From contig NZ_CP124038.1 in the NCBI RefSeq assembly GCF_030436345.1, forward strand, positions 744,001-808,000: a stretch of 64,000 nucleotides of DNA, written 5' to 3'. Below, piece after piece: positions 53,555 to 62,436 of this stretch. The notes beneath the pieces were generated by a model. The model searched no databases and was not told the DNA's origin. It saw only the letters and a list, made by a program, of their open reading frames with translations. Each line of letters begins with the position of its first letter. The first letter of the stretch is position 1. Source of the DNA: [Borrelia] tanukii (GTDB taxonomy: Bacteria; Spirochaetota; Spirochaetia; Borreliales; Borreliaceae). The position numbers and the translations under genes are program-made.

Positions 53555-54514
53555 CTATTTAATAATAAAATTATTTTTGCTTGCTTCAAGCCTCATCCCA
53601 TCTTTTGTTAAAAAAATTTCTCCATCTGGATATTCCAATTTTGCCTCCTTTAGTAAGTTTTCAAGATCTTTTCTTAATGTATATCTTTCACTAAAATGAA
53701 TAAGTCCTGTTTGTAAAACTTTTGCTTGCTTGACAATATTTGCAGCTCCACCAGCTGTTAAGTGAAGTTTTTTATCTGCTTCCTTTTTAAGCTCATTTTT
53801 AAATGTGCTCTCAATTATTACAAGGTTAAAATTTTTGATTTGCTGTATTAGCTCTTTAAAATAACCAGTATCTGTAATGTACGCAACTTTTAATCCTTTT
53901 TTAGATTTTCCAAGTATTTCTGATGGTTTTATAATTTTTCCGTTTATTAGTATTTCTTTTCCATCTTGCAGGGTTTTTCTAATAGGTCCTTTAGGGATAT
54001 TTAACTCTTCTGCTTTTTCTGTATTGAATTTGCCAGGTTTATCTTTTTCTATGAATAAATATCCAACACATTCTATTGAATGTTTTAGTCTAGTGTATTC
54101 AATTTTTTTTGTTTTATCTTCATATATTATTTTTTCGGTTTTATCTATGATTATTTCTTTATAAATTATTTCATAGTTTTTATATATTTTAAGCATGTCT
54201 ATATTAGTTTTTGCATAGTTTTTTATTCCAACAGGTCCAGCTATTATTAATGGGTCTTTTCTTGTTTCTCCACTTTGTGACATTAGCATTATTATTCCAA
54301 GTAGTCCTGTAATGTGATCAGCATGTAAATGTGTAATACAAATCATTTTTATTTTTTGCCAAGATATTTTTTGTTTTCTTAAAGACATTTGAGTTCCTTC
54401 TCCACAATCGAATAAAAAATTGTCCCCATTGTATTCAATTAGTACGGATGACAAATATCTATTGTGGAGAGGCCTTGTTCCCCCAGTTCCTATAATGTTA
54501 ATGTTGAATCCCAA
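53555..54514 (-). CDS. rnz: Ribonuclease Z
   Basis: RNase Z is a zinc metallo-beta-lactamase-fold endonuclease that trims tRNA 3' ends where CCA is not encoded, as with all the tRNAs in this window. The 319-residue protein has the FDCGEGTQ motif near residue 35, the metal-binding THLHADH (61-67) and the C-terminal ligands [10 protein letters not shown] near 150, AYITDTGYF near 218 and a final histidine in LIHFSERY near 276. TTG start at 54514 with GGGAG upstream. Complete and normal in length. Confidence 0.94.
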   Translation of the reverse strand: MGFNINIIGTGGTRPLHNRYLSSVLIEYNGDNFLFDCGEGTQMSLRKQKISWQKIKMICITHLHADHITGLLGIIMLMSQSGETRKDPLIIAGPVGIKNYAKTNIDMLKIYKNYEIIYKEIIIDKTEKIIYEDKTKKIEYTRLKHSIECVGYLFIEKDKPGKFNTEKAEELNIPKGPIRKTLQDGKEILINGKIIKPSEILGKSKKGLKVAYITDTGYFKELIQQIKNFNLVIIESTFKNELKKEADKKLHLTAGGAANIVKQAKVLQTGLIHFSERYTLRKDLENLLKEAKLEYPDGEIFLTKDGMRLEASKNNFIIK

Positions 54515-54704
54515 AGATTATTCTCCCGGTTTGTTTTGAAAATGTTAATTAATTTTAATTGTTTTGATAAATTTTGCTTCACTTTTAGTTTCTCTTTGGA
54601 TAAGAATTATTTTAGCTTAACTTAAACATTATATTATTTTTTTATGAATTTAGAAATATTAAGATATGAAATCGCTTGTCAGTATGGATTTAAAAATTTT
54701 GATT

Positions 54705-55772
54705 TTAAGAATGTTGCACAATATTGTAATATTTTTCGTATCTTTTAATATTATAATGATTTGGAATTTTGTTAATTTTTTCAATATTGTCAACTAATAA
54801 ATTGGATAAGTATGGTGCCATAGATATACCCCTTGTTCCAAAACCATTTAATATGAAGATATTTTTATGCTTTGGGTGTTCTCCCAAGAAAGGTTCTCTG
54901 TCAAGAGTTGAAGGTCTTATGTGTGCTTTTTGGCCAATGACTTTGCATTTTAGATTTGTTATTTTTTTAAATTTTTCTAATAATTCTAATTTTGCCCATT
55001 CATTTGTAAATGTATTCCAGGTGTTCCATTCGTAAGTACCCCCAAGGTAAAATTTATTATCCTTTAAGTGAATTAAAGATACGTGTCTATTGTAAACTTC
55101 TTTAAAATTTAATTTCTTGCATTCTAGAATAATTATTTCGCCTTTTGCAGGCTCAAATGGGAGGTAAGAAAAAAATCCTTTAAGTTTTTCTTTATATCCT
55201 TTTGCAAATATTAATTTTTCAAATTTGAAATCTTCTATTTTGAAAAAACTTTCTTCAATTTTAATTTTATTTTCATCGATATTTTTTTTTATGTATGATT
55301 TTTTTTTGATTAAATATTTTTTAATATTTTTTATATAGATTTTTGTATTAATCCTAGCGCCTTTTATTATCATTCCCCCGTTAGAGTCGTTTGAGAAATC
55401 ATAAATTTTTCCATCTTTTATTTTCAAAATAAAGTTTGTCATGTTTTTATCATTTTCAAGTTTATCAATCAGTTCATTTTTTTGATTTTCGGTAGTAAAT
55501 GGTCTAAAGATATTTTTTTCTATAAAAAAATTAGATTTAATTGTTTTTTCAATTTCTTGATAGTAGTTTTTTGCAAATTCAAAAATATGCGATTCTTTCC
55601 AGGCAATGTTCATTTTTCTACCCATAATAGGATTAATAAGTCCACCTGCTACTATTGTTGCTTTTGTATTTTCATCATCAAAAAGAATTACTTTTTTATT
55701 TCTTTTAAGCAGTTCGTAAGTAACGGTGCTTCCCGCTATTCCTCCTCCAATAACTGCAAATTCATAATGCAT
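54705..55772 (-). CDS. FAD-dependent oxidoreductase, MnmC oxidase-domain-like
   Basis: The 355-residue DAO-family flavoprotein has the FAD motif VIGGGIAGS (residues 7-15), a long helix-rich middle, and the C-terminal segment AHIRPSTLDREPFLGEHP near 300 followed by NGFGTRGISMAPYLSNLL near 325. The latter two closely resemble the end of the E. coli MnmC oxidase half, which converts cmnm5U34 to nm5U34. Together with MnmD (37657-38334) this would reconstitute a split MnmC. ThiO-type glycine oxidase is the main alternative, but no thiamine genes are nearby. AAGGAG precedes the ATG. Confidence 0.75.
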   Translation of the reverse strand: MHYEFAVIGGGIAGSTVTYELLKRNKKVILFDDENTKATIVAGGLINPIMGRKMNIAWKESHIFEFAKNYYQEIEKTIKSNFFIEKNIFRPFTTENQKNELIDKLENDKNMTNFILKIKDGKIYDFSNDSNGGMIIKGARINTKIYIKNIKKYLIKKKSYIKKNIDENKIKIEESFFKIEDFKFEKLIFAKGYKEKLKGFFSYLPFEPAKGEIIILECKKLNFKEVYNRHVSLIHLKDNKFYLGGTYEWNTWNTFTNEWAKLELLEKFKKITNLKCKVIGQKAHIRPSTLDREPFLGEHPKHKNIFILNGFGTRGISMAPYLSNLLVDNIEKINKIPNHYNIKRYEKYYNIVQHS

Positions 55773-55977
55773 TATTAACTCCTTTTTGATTTTACTTATT
55801 TATAAATTTAGAGTATTTTTTGATTATAATGAAGTTTAATTAAAGATTTATTGGGTTTTTGCTTTTCAGATTTCAGAAATTAGGTGCAATTATTTAGTTT
55901 TTATGCTTTCTTATCATTTAAAAACCTTTTATTTTTAATTATAATATATCATTATGTTTTTGTATAAGGGATGTTTT

Positions 55978-56574
55978 ATGACCGGTAAAGAAGATGATAA
56001 TGCTAGTTTTTTGCATGATCAATCATTGAAATTAGTTTTAAAGAGCAGATCAATAGTGATTGCTGGCGAGATTACTAAGGATGTTTCTCGGCTTTTTCAG
56101 GAAAAAATATTATTGTTAGAGACCTTGGATTTTAAAAAGCCTATATTTGTGTACATTGATTCAGAGGGAGGCGATATTGATGCTGGATTTGCTATTTTTA
56201 ATATGATTCGTTTTGTTAAGCCCAAAGTTTTTACAGTTGGAGTAGGGCTTGTTGCCAGCGCTGCTGCTTTAATTTTTTTGGCTGCAAAATTAGAAAATAG
56301 ATTTTCACTGCCTTTTGCCAGGTATTTATTGCATCAACCTTTGAGTGGATTTAAAGGAGTTGCCACAGATATTGAGATTTATACTAATGAGTTAAATAAA
56401 GTTAAAAAAGAGCTTAATAATATTATTTCAAAAGAAACAGGTCAAAAAATTTCTAAAATAGAAAAGGATACTGATAGGGATTTTTGGTTAGACAGTGGTG
56501 CTGCAAAAAAATATGGACTTGTATTTGAAGTTGTTGAGACAAAGTGTCAACTTGAAGAGTTTATTTCTGCTTAA
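55978..56574 (+). CDS. clpP2: ATP-dependent Clp protease proteolytic subunit, second paralogue-type
   Basis: ClpP forms the serine-protease barrel that works with ClpX/ClpA unfoldases. The 198-residue protein retains the catalytic triad: Ser94 in LVASAAA, His119 in LLHQPLSG and Asp168 in DTDRDFW. The usual GMAAS context of the serine is altered to GLVAS. IDSEGGDIDAG near residue 60 is the oxyanion-hole glycine loop. The ATG at 55978 has AAGGGA upstream; the frame is open eight codons earlier. The next gene starts inside its 3' end. It is the divergent second ClpP type, by comparison with a typical ClpP. Confidence 0.9.
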   Translation: MTGKEDDNASFLHDQSLKLVLKSRSIVIAGEITKDVSRLFQEKILLLETLDFKKPIFVYIDSEGGDIDAGFAIFNMIRFVKPKVFTVGVGLVASAAALIFLAAKLENRFSLPFARYLLHQPLSGFKGVATDIEIYTNELNKVKKELNNIISKETGQKISKIEKDTDRDFWLDSGAAKKYGLVFEVVETKCQLEEFISA

Positions 56575-57280
56575 TGTTTTATTTGTTTCTTGTAATTTTA
56601 TAGATATAGATTTTAGTGTTTTGGAGCTTAAGGTTGCAAATTTTAATTTAAATGATAATTCTTTTCAAGAATTATTGGATTCTGCTTATAATATTCTCGA
56701 TCAAAGTTTTGATTTAATAATTATTAAGAATCTTGAGAATAAAAATGTTCTTGATCTAATTAATAATAGAGTTTTATTTGGAACTTTTAAGAATGCTTAT
56801 TTTATTGATCAAGGGAAAGGACTTTCTGTTAGTATTCTTTCTAAACGTAAAATAAATATTAAAGTTTTAAGTGTAATGCAAGATTGTGAAGATTTAAAAT
56901 TAGGATTGCTTGTTGATTTTAAATTTAAGGATAAGCGCCATGGTATTGTTGTTTATAATTTAAGCAATGATTTTATTAACAATACTACTAGTTTGCAAAT
57001 TAGTGAGCAAATTTTATATTTAAAAGCCAAAGTGGATAAATTAATGTTTCTTTTAGATGAATCTGAATTTGTTATTTTTGATTTATTAATCAAAAATGGA
57101 TTTTTTAGTTTAATAAATGATTCAAACAATATTTCAATGTTGGCGAATAAAATTGATTTTAGAGTTTTTTCTAATTTTTTTGCTAGAGTTTCTTTGTATT
57201 CATTTATGTTTGCAATTGCAGATTATTTGCACAGCAATTATACTATTGAGAATTTTCCTCAAAAAATAGTTATCAATTGA
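56552..57280 (+). CDS. Lipoprotein with degenerate exo-/endonuclease/phosphatase-like fold
   Basis: A TTG at 56552, inside the end of clpP2, opens a 242-residue protein with a textbook short lipoprotein signal: Lys2, a hydrophobic core, and LFVSC with the lipidated Cys at residue 14. After it, LELKVANFNLNDN resembles the RVATFNI first strand of the EEP (DNase I-like) superfamily, and IIIKNLENKN resembles its LQEV strand. GIVVYNLSND and EFVIFDLLIKN resemble the later VVxxHL and DFN strands, but the catalytic Glu, His and Asn are not preserved. A non-enzymatic, membrane-attached protein is likely. Fold assignment is tentative. Confidence 0.65.
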   Translation: MKSLFLLNVLFVSCNFIDIDFSVLELKVANFNLNDNSFQELLDSAYNILDQSFDLIIIKNLENKNVLDLINNRVLFGTFKNAYFIDQGKGLSVSILSKRKINIKVLSVMQDCEDLKLGLLVDFKFKDKRHGIVVYNLSNDFINNTTSLQISEQILYLKAKVDKLMFLLDESEFVIFDLLIKNGFFSLINDSNNISMLANKIDFRVFSNFFARVSLYSFMFAIADYLHSNYTIENFPQKIVIN

Positions 57281-57307
57281 GTTTTTGGATTTATTTTCTT
57301 GTTTAGC

Positions 57308-57337
57308 TTGACATCATAATATATTATTATTTATTAT
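57308..57337 (+). promoter_or_regulatory. tRNA-Leu promoter
   Basis: TTGACA (57308-57313) and TATTAT (57332-57337) are 18 bp apart; transcription would begin at about 57344, four bases before the tRNA. The promoter lies immediately after the preceding gene, separating it from that transcript. Confidence 0.65.
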
Positions 57338-57347
57338 ATTATTCTAT

Positions 57348-57431
57348 GCCGAAGTGGTGGAAGTGGTAGACACACAGGACTTAAAATCCTGAGGAGGAGA
57401 CTCCGTACCGGTTCAAGTCCGGTCTTCGGTA
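57348..57431 (+). tRNA. tRNA-Leu (anticodon TAA)
   Basis: The 84-base class II tRNA has acceptor GCCGAAG/CTTCGGT (the first pair is G-U), an anticodon loop ACTTAAAAT with TAA, a long variable arm (GAGGAGGAGACTCC region) and T-loop TTCAAGT. CCA is not encoded. TTA is the preferred Leu codon in this AT-rich genome. Confidence 0.95.
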
Positions 57432-57447
57432 TTCCCAAAGTTTTTCA

Positions 57448-58302
57448 TTAACATTTTTCAGCTATTTTTTTGCTTATAAGCATTCCTAACATAAATGATA
57501 TTCCTAAAGATGCAAAAGATGTGAATCTGATTTTAAAATTTAATTTCAATACTATTAATATCATTTGTAAAATTGATCCAAAAATTAGACCTCTTGATAA
57601 ATAAATAAAATTATTTAAGTGATTATCTATTATTTTCTTTATTATTAATATTGATGTAACTATTCCTATTGTTACAGCTGTTGCAAATATTGTAATAAGA
57701 GCAATGTTAAATTCGGATATAATGAGTATTATTTCTTTATAAAAACCAAGCAGCAAAAGCATTGCTGATCCTGAGATTCCTGGCAAGATCATTGATGCTC
57801 CGCTAATTGTTCCAGAGGATATTAATAATAGGTAATATTTTATTGAGTTTTTGTCTTTAGGTATTGTGCTTTGTAATTGTATATTAGATTCTTTGATAAT
57901 TAAGAAAAGTACAATAATGGCCATGCCAATAAAAAACAACAAATGCTTTAATATTTTTGTATTACTATTTATTTCTTTTATGTATATTTTTGGTTTTAGT
58001 GTCAACATATTTCCAAATGTTAATCCTATAAAAAACGCTATTAGCAATGCTTCTATTATTCCATTGTCAAAGATGTAAGCTTTAAATATTTTTGCAGCCA
58101 ATAATATTGAGGTTAACATTCCTGTTGCCAAAATAGTTAAAAACATTAAATTCTTTTTAATTTCTGTGAGTTTTAAGATTTCTGAAATAGAGTTTATTAT
58201 TTTGTAGTAAATTTTTAGTATTAAAGCCAGTGTTGCCCCAGAAACCCCTGGGATTATGTTTGCAATTCCAAGTAAAATTCCCTTGATATAAATATTAAGC
58301 AT
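57448..58302 (-). CDS. DUF368 membrane protein (PopT-type undecaprenyl phosphate translocase candidate)
   Basis: The 284-residue polytopic protein shows both internal repeats of the DUF368 family: GIANIIPGVSGATLALI near residue 12 and SGTISGASMILPGISGSAMLLLLG near 165, the duplicated glycine-rich hairpins. About eight membrane helices. DUF368 proteins (PopT) have been shown in other bacteria to recycle undecaprenyl phosphate across the inner membrane, linking it to the wall-synthesis genes in this window. It is convergent with tRNA-Leu. Confidence 0.85.
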   Translation of the reverse strand: MLNIYIKGILLGIANIIPGVSGATLALILKIYYKIINSISEILKLTEIKKNLMFLTILATGMLTSILLAAKIFKAYIFDNGIIEALLIAFFIGLTFGNMLTLKPKIYIKEINSNTKILKHLLFFIGMAIIVLFLIIKESNIQLQSTIPKDKNSIKYYLLLISSGTISGASMILPGISGSAMLLLLGFYKEIILIISEFNIALITIFATAVTIGIVTSILIIKKIIDNHLNNFIYLSRGLIFGSILQMILIVLKLNFKIRFTSFASLGISFMLGMLISKKIAEKC

Positions 58303-58341
58303 TTTTATTCTTAGACTTTAAGTATTTTTGATTTGAATGTT

Positions 58342-58671
58342 TTATCTGTCATCACCTTCACCATTTATTGTTCCATTTTCATGTCGCTTTTTTATTTTTT
58401 TTAGGTTTGTAAGGGCAACATCTTCAAGTGTAATGCCTAAATTATTGCTTAAAGTTGACAAGTACCATAAAACGTCCCCGAGCTCTTTTTTAATTGACAT
58501 CAAATACTCATCATCAATAATGTAATTTTTGTCTCTTCCCAATTTTTTTATTTTTTCAACAACTTCTCCAGTTTCACCAGCAAGGCCAAGTGTTGTTAAA
58601 ATTAATTCTTCTTTTTTATTTTTGTACTTAGCAGTTTTTTTTGCTTTTTCTTGGTATTCGTTTAGTTCCAT
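58342..58671 (-). CDS. MazG-like nucleotide pyrophosphohydrolase
   Basis: The 109-residue all-alpha protein has the MazG metal-binding signature: LAGETGEVVEKIKK near residue 34 (ExxE) and KKELGDVLWYLSTL near 67 (ExxD). Single-domain MazG-like enzymes hydrolyse nucleoside triphosphates to monophosphates and sanitise the nucleotide pool. The frame is open 15 codons upstream from a TTG; the ATG at 58671 matches the family N-terminus (MELNEYQEKAKK). Neither has a strong Shine-Dalgarno. It is on the same strand as the DUF368 gene, 39 bases upstream of it. Confidence 0.85.
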   Translation of the reverse strand: MELNEYQEKAKKTAKYKNKKEELILTTLGLAGETGEVVEKIKKLGRDKNYIIDDEYLMSIKKELGDVLWYLSTLSNNLGITLEDVALTNLKKIKKRHENGTINGEGDDR

Positions 58672-58781
58672 GTTGAGAGACAGTTTATTACAGTTTGTTA
58701 TTATTTGCAAGTCCAAACATGATTTATTATTTTTATGTTTTTTATTATATTTGATTCATTAAGCGTAAAAGAATTTGCAGT

Positions 58782-59670
58782 ATGAGTAAAATTTTTTTGT
58801 TATTTAAAGTAGTTTTCTTTTTTTTGAAAATAATTTGTGTTTTTTCTTATCCAGAAATAAAAAATTTTTCAAGAAAAGATCCTGTTTTTTCTGATCTTAA
58901 AAGTAAAGTTTTTAAATATAATAAAAAAGAACATATTCCTTTGTTTTTTTACTTATATAAAGTTAAAAAAGGAGATACTTTTTTTAAAATTGCTAATAAA
59001 ATAAATGGATGGCAGTCTGGCATTGCTACTGTTAATTTATTGGATTCTCCTTTTGTGAGTGTTGGGCAAGAGATTCTTATTCCTAGTAAAAAAGGAGTTT
59101 TTGTTTTTGATAGCAAAGATTATAGGTTTAATAATTTGCTTTTAGCAACAAGAGATCTTACTAAAGCCGAAAAAGTAAAAATCAAAAGAAACGACAGAGT
59201 TTATGAGTTTTATTTTTTTGATTTTGCCAAGAATCCAGATTTTGGACTTTTTTCAGGTACAGAGTTACTTTTTTTTTTTGAATTCCAATTTTATTTTTCC
59301 TTTAAAAAAATTTATTGTTAGTTCTGATTTTGGATTTAGAAATGATCCTTTCACTGGTAATAAAAGTTTTCATACGGGAATAGATCTTGCAGCTCCAATG
59401 AATACGGAAGTGTATTCCTCTTCTTCTGGAATAGTTATTGAAGTTGGATACAATGATCTTTATGGTAATTTTGTTGTAGTTGGTCACAAAAATAATATCA
59501 AATCTCTTTATGGACATTTAAATTCATATTCTGTAAAGACAGGAGATTTGATTAAATCAGGTGAATTTATTGGAAGGGTGGGGCAAACGGGACGTTCAAC
59601 AGGGCCCCATTTGCACTTTGAAATATTAAAAAAAAATATTCCTATTAATCCTTTAAGGGTTTTAAAGTAA
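58782..59670 (+). pseudogene. LysM-M23 (LytM-type) peptidoglycan endopeptidase gene split by a frameshift
   Basis: Two overlapping frames encode halves of one protein. Frame one (58782-59321) has a signal segment, a LysM domain (YKVKKGDTFFKIANKINGW near residue 60) and then runs out of frame. Frame two (to 59670) carries a complete M23 domain: HTGIDLAAP and GPHLHFEI hold the zinc ligands. The switch occurs at a run of 11 T (59269-59279). With 10 T the whole 295-residue frame is continuous, reading ELLFFLNSNF across the join. It is either a true or phase-variable disruption, or an error in homopolymer calling. Confidence 0.85.
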
Positions 59671-59926
59671 TTTTAAAAGTAAGGCTAAGTTACAGTTAGC
59701 TAAATACAATATTATTAAATTGTATTGATTATTAATAAATAATGATGTATAATTATTTGTCTAATAAAAATATTTTTACACTTTTGCACTCAAGTTTTTA
59801 AAGAAAGTGTTTCATTTTAATATAATTATTGATATTAAAAAATTTTTTGGTTTCAAAACTATACATTTAACTTAAGGCAATATTATTTTTTTGTATTGAT
59901 TATAATTTAATAATTTAAAATAAATC
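59671..59926. other. 256-bp intergenic region without recognised feature
   Basis: Very AT-rich gap between the convergent M23 and rrp2 genes. I see no ORF above 30 codons, no tRNA and no strong hairpin followed by T-residues; only scattered short AT palindromes. Confidence 0.5.
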
Positions 59927-61285
59927 TTATTGATCAATGTGATATTCGATTATTTTATTATGTAAAGTTTTTCTTCCTATTTTTAATATTTCGGCGCATT
60001 TGCTTTTATTGTTTTTGGAATGAAAAAGTGTTTGTTTTATTATTTCTTTTTCAGCCTCTTTTAGACTTATTCCTATTGGTAGTGTTATTTTAAATGTAAG
60101 ATTTTCATTATTCTTGATTTTTGCCGGTAAATCTTCTTTAGTGATTTGCTTACCTTTTGATAATATTAATGCGCTTTCAAGTACATTTTTTAATTCTCTA
60201 ATATTTCCTGGCCAATCGTAATAATAGAGAGCTTTCATTGCATCATTAGAAAGAGTTTTTTCTTCTCTATTGTTTTCTTTTGCGACATCTTTTATTAGTA
60301 TGTTTGTTAAATAGGATATGTCATCTTTCCTTTCTCTTAAAGGCGGTATGTTTATATTAATGATATTTAATCTATAAAATAAATCTTCTCTAAATTTTTC
60401 CTTTTTAATTTCTTCTTCAATATTTTTGTTTGTTGCAGCCAAAAGTCTAATGTCCACTTTAATTGTAGTTTCTCCCCCAACACGTTCAAAGGTTTTGTTT
60501 TGCAGTACTCTTAAAAGTTTAACTTGAATTTCAGGTGAAATTTCTGCTATCTCGTCAAGAAAAATTGTACCTTTGTTTGCAAGTTCAAATCTACCTTTTT
60601 TTTGGGAAATTGCACCAGTGAATGCTCCTTTTTCATGGCCGAAAAGTTCGCTTTCAAGTATGCTTTCAGAAAGTGCAGCGCAATTTACTTTTATAAATGG
60701 TTTGTCATTCCTATTTGAAAGATCAAAAATAGCATCTGCTATTATTTCTTTACCAACACCGCTTTCTCCCGTTATAAGAACAGATGCATTTGAGTTTGCT
60801 ATTTTTATTACAAGTTCAAAAATTTTTTGCATTAGTAGCGATTTTCCCATGATTTTTTCATAGTATTTTAAATCTTTTCTTATCAGTATATTTTCTAAAT
60901 TGCCATTTTCATCTTCGTTATTTTCTTTTTTATTTAATGATCTTTTTATTATTAGCAAAAGTCTTTCAAGGTCTAAGGGTTTTGTTAAAAAATCGTAAGC
61001 ACCTTCTCTCATAGCATCTACAGCAGAATCAACTGTTCCATGGGCCGTTAAAATAATAAAAGGTATTTCTAAGTTTTTTTCTTTAACTATTTTGAGCAAT
61101 TTTTCTCCAGATATCTGAGGCATTCTCAGGTCAGATATTATTACATCAAGATTTTCATTTTCAATTGTTTCAAGAGCTTCTTCTCCGTCGCTAGCAGTGA
61201 AAACAAAATATCCCTCATCTTCAAGATAAGTGGCAATTCCTTCTCTAATATTCTTTTCATCATCAGCTACAAGTATTTTGCTCAT
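59927..61285 (-). CDS. rrp2: Sigma-54-dependent response regulator Rrp2 (NtrC family)
   Basis: Rrp2 is the enhancer-binding activator that, with RpoN, switches on rpoS and virulence lipoproteins in Lyme spirochetes. The 452-residue protein has a receiver domain (Asp8, Asp9, phospho-acceptor Asp52 in ISDLRMP, Lys near 102), an AAA+ domain with Walker A GESGVGKE near residue 170 and the RpoN-contact loop GAFTGA near 220, and a C-terminal Fis-type helix-turn-helix (NKSKCAEILKIGRKTLHNKI). ATG at 61285 after AAGGGT, two bases from the hk2 stop. Confidence 0.97.
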   Translation of the reverse strand: MSKILVADDEKNIREGIATYLEDEGYFVFTASDGEEALETIENENLDVIISDLRMPQISGEKLLKIVKEKNLEIPFIILTAHGTVDSAVDAMREGAYDFLTKPLDLERLLLIIKRSLNKKENNEDENGNLENILIRKDLKYYEKIMGKSLLMQKIFELVIKIANSNASVLITGESGVGKEIIADAIFDLSNRNDKPFIKVNCAALSESILESELFGHEKGAFTGAISQKKGRFELANKGTIFLDEIAEISPEIQVKLLRVLQNKTFERVGGETTIKVDIRLLAATNKNIEEEIKKEKFREDLFYRLNIININIPPLRERKDDISYLTNILIKDVAKENNREEKTLSNDAMKALYYYDWPGNIRELKNVLESALILSKGKQITKEDLPAKIKNNENLTFKITLPIGISLKEAEKEIIKQTLFHSKNNKSKCAEILKIGRKTLHNKIIEYHIDQ

Positions 61286-61287
61286 TT

Positions 61288-62436
61288 TCAATACCCTTCA
61301 ATTAAAATATTTTTTTTATTTAGTTTAGGAAGTGTAATTGTAAAAATAGTACCTTTATTCTCTTTGCTTTCCATAAAAATTTCACCTCCAAGCTCTTTTA
61401 TTATTTTATAAGAGATGGTAAGACCTATTCCACTTCCTTTTTCTTTTGTGCTAAATTGAGGTTTAAATATTTCTTCTTTTACTTCATCTTTTATCCCGTT
61501 TCCATTATCTTTTATGTTGATATGTATTTTATTGTCTTTTTCAAAAAGGCAAATTTCTATTTTTTTGATTTCTTTTTTTGTTTCAAGTAGTGCTTCTTCT
61601 GCGTTTTTGACGATGTTTATAATAACTTGTTTTAATAGTTTCTCATCAATGAGGATATCGCTTGTTTTGTTTAAATTAAGCAATAATTTTATGTTTTTGT
61701 TTTCTAATTCAGGATTTAACAATTCGCATACACTGTTTATTACTTGTTTAATGTCTTTTTCTTGTAAATTAATTTTTATTGGTCTGACAGTTAATAAAAA
61801 TTCTGTTACTATTTTATCTACTCTGTTTATTTCTTCTTTTATGACTTTAAAATAATTTTCAGCTTTACCGTTTTTTATTTTTTGTTTTTTAATTTCCTTT
61901 TTCAGAAGTTGTAAATTTATATCGATTGCTCCAAGCGGGTTTTTGATTTCATGAGCAATATTTCTTGCATGCCTTGTAAAAGAGGCTAAAGCCTCAACTC
62001 TTCTAAACAGTTCTTCTTGTTTCTTTTTTTCTTTAATGTCTTCTATTAAAATAATGTTGCCTTCAAGTTTTTTCTCTTTAACATAAGGCATAAATGAAAT
62101 TTTAATATATATGTTGTTTGAGATTGGAACTTCTAATCCGATTATTCTATCTTCTGTTCTAACTAGTTCTTTTATTAAATTTATTAAGATTGGAATTTGA
62201 ATGTCATCAAGAATTTCTATTTTTGATTTAGATGTTAAAGCTAAAATTTGGTATAAAATCTTGTTTGAATAGATTATGTTGTTTTGTTTGTCAAGCACAA
62301 TTATGCCTTCATTAATTGATGCAAATATTCCGTCATATATTTCTATTTTTTTGTAAATTTGTTCAATAAATTTAGTTTTTTGCTCATTAGACAATTTGTT
62401 TAGTTTTGTTAAAGCTTTTTTAAAAAAATTATTCAT
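61288..62436 (-). CDS. hk2: Sensor histidine kinase Hk2
   Basis: Cytosolic kinase paired with Rrp2. The 382-residue protein has no membrane segment; a PAS domain (about residues 32-140; GIFASINEGIIVLDKQNNII) precedes the HisKA H-box HEIKNPLGA with phospho-accepting His162. It is followed by the HATPase domain: N box IINIVKNAEEAL near 280, G1 DNGNGI near 322 and G2 GSGIGLT near 345. Its ATG overlaps the holB stop (ATGA), with GAGGAG upstream, so it is translationally coupled to holB. Confidence 0.96.
   Translation of the reverse strand: MNNFFKKALTKLNKLSNEQKTKFIEQIYKKIEIYDGIFASINEGIIVLDKQNNIIYSNKILYQILALTSKSKIEILDDIQIPILINLIKELVRTEDRIIGLEVPISNNIYIKISFMPYVKEKKLEGNIILIEDIKEKKKQEELFRRVEALASFTRHARNIAHEIKNPLGAIDINLQLLKKEIKKQKIKNGKAENYFKVIKEEINRVDKIVTEFLLTVRPIKINLQEKDIKQVINSVCELLNPELENKNIKLLLNLNKTSDILIDEKLLKQVIINIVKNAEEALLETKKEIKKIEICLFEKDNKIHINIKDNGNGIKDEVKEEIFKPQFSTKEKGSGIGLTISYKIIKELGGEIFMESKENKGTIFTITLPKLNKKNILIEGY

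Noticed and set aside
54643..54747. 34-codon plus-strand ORF starting ATG between rnz and the flavoprotein gene
   Set aside because: Very short, no ribosome binding site, and its 3' half overlaps the flavoprotein coding end in antisense.
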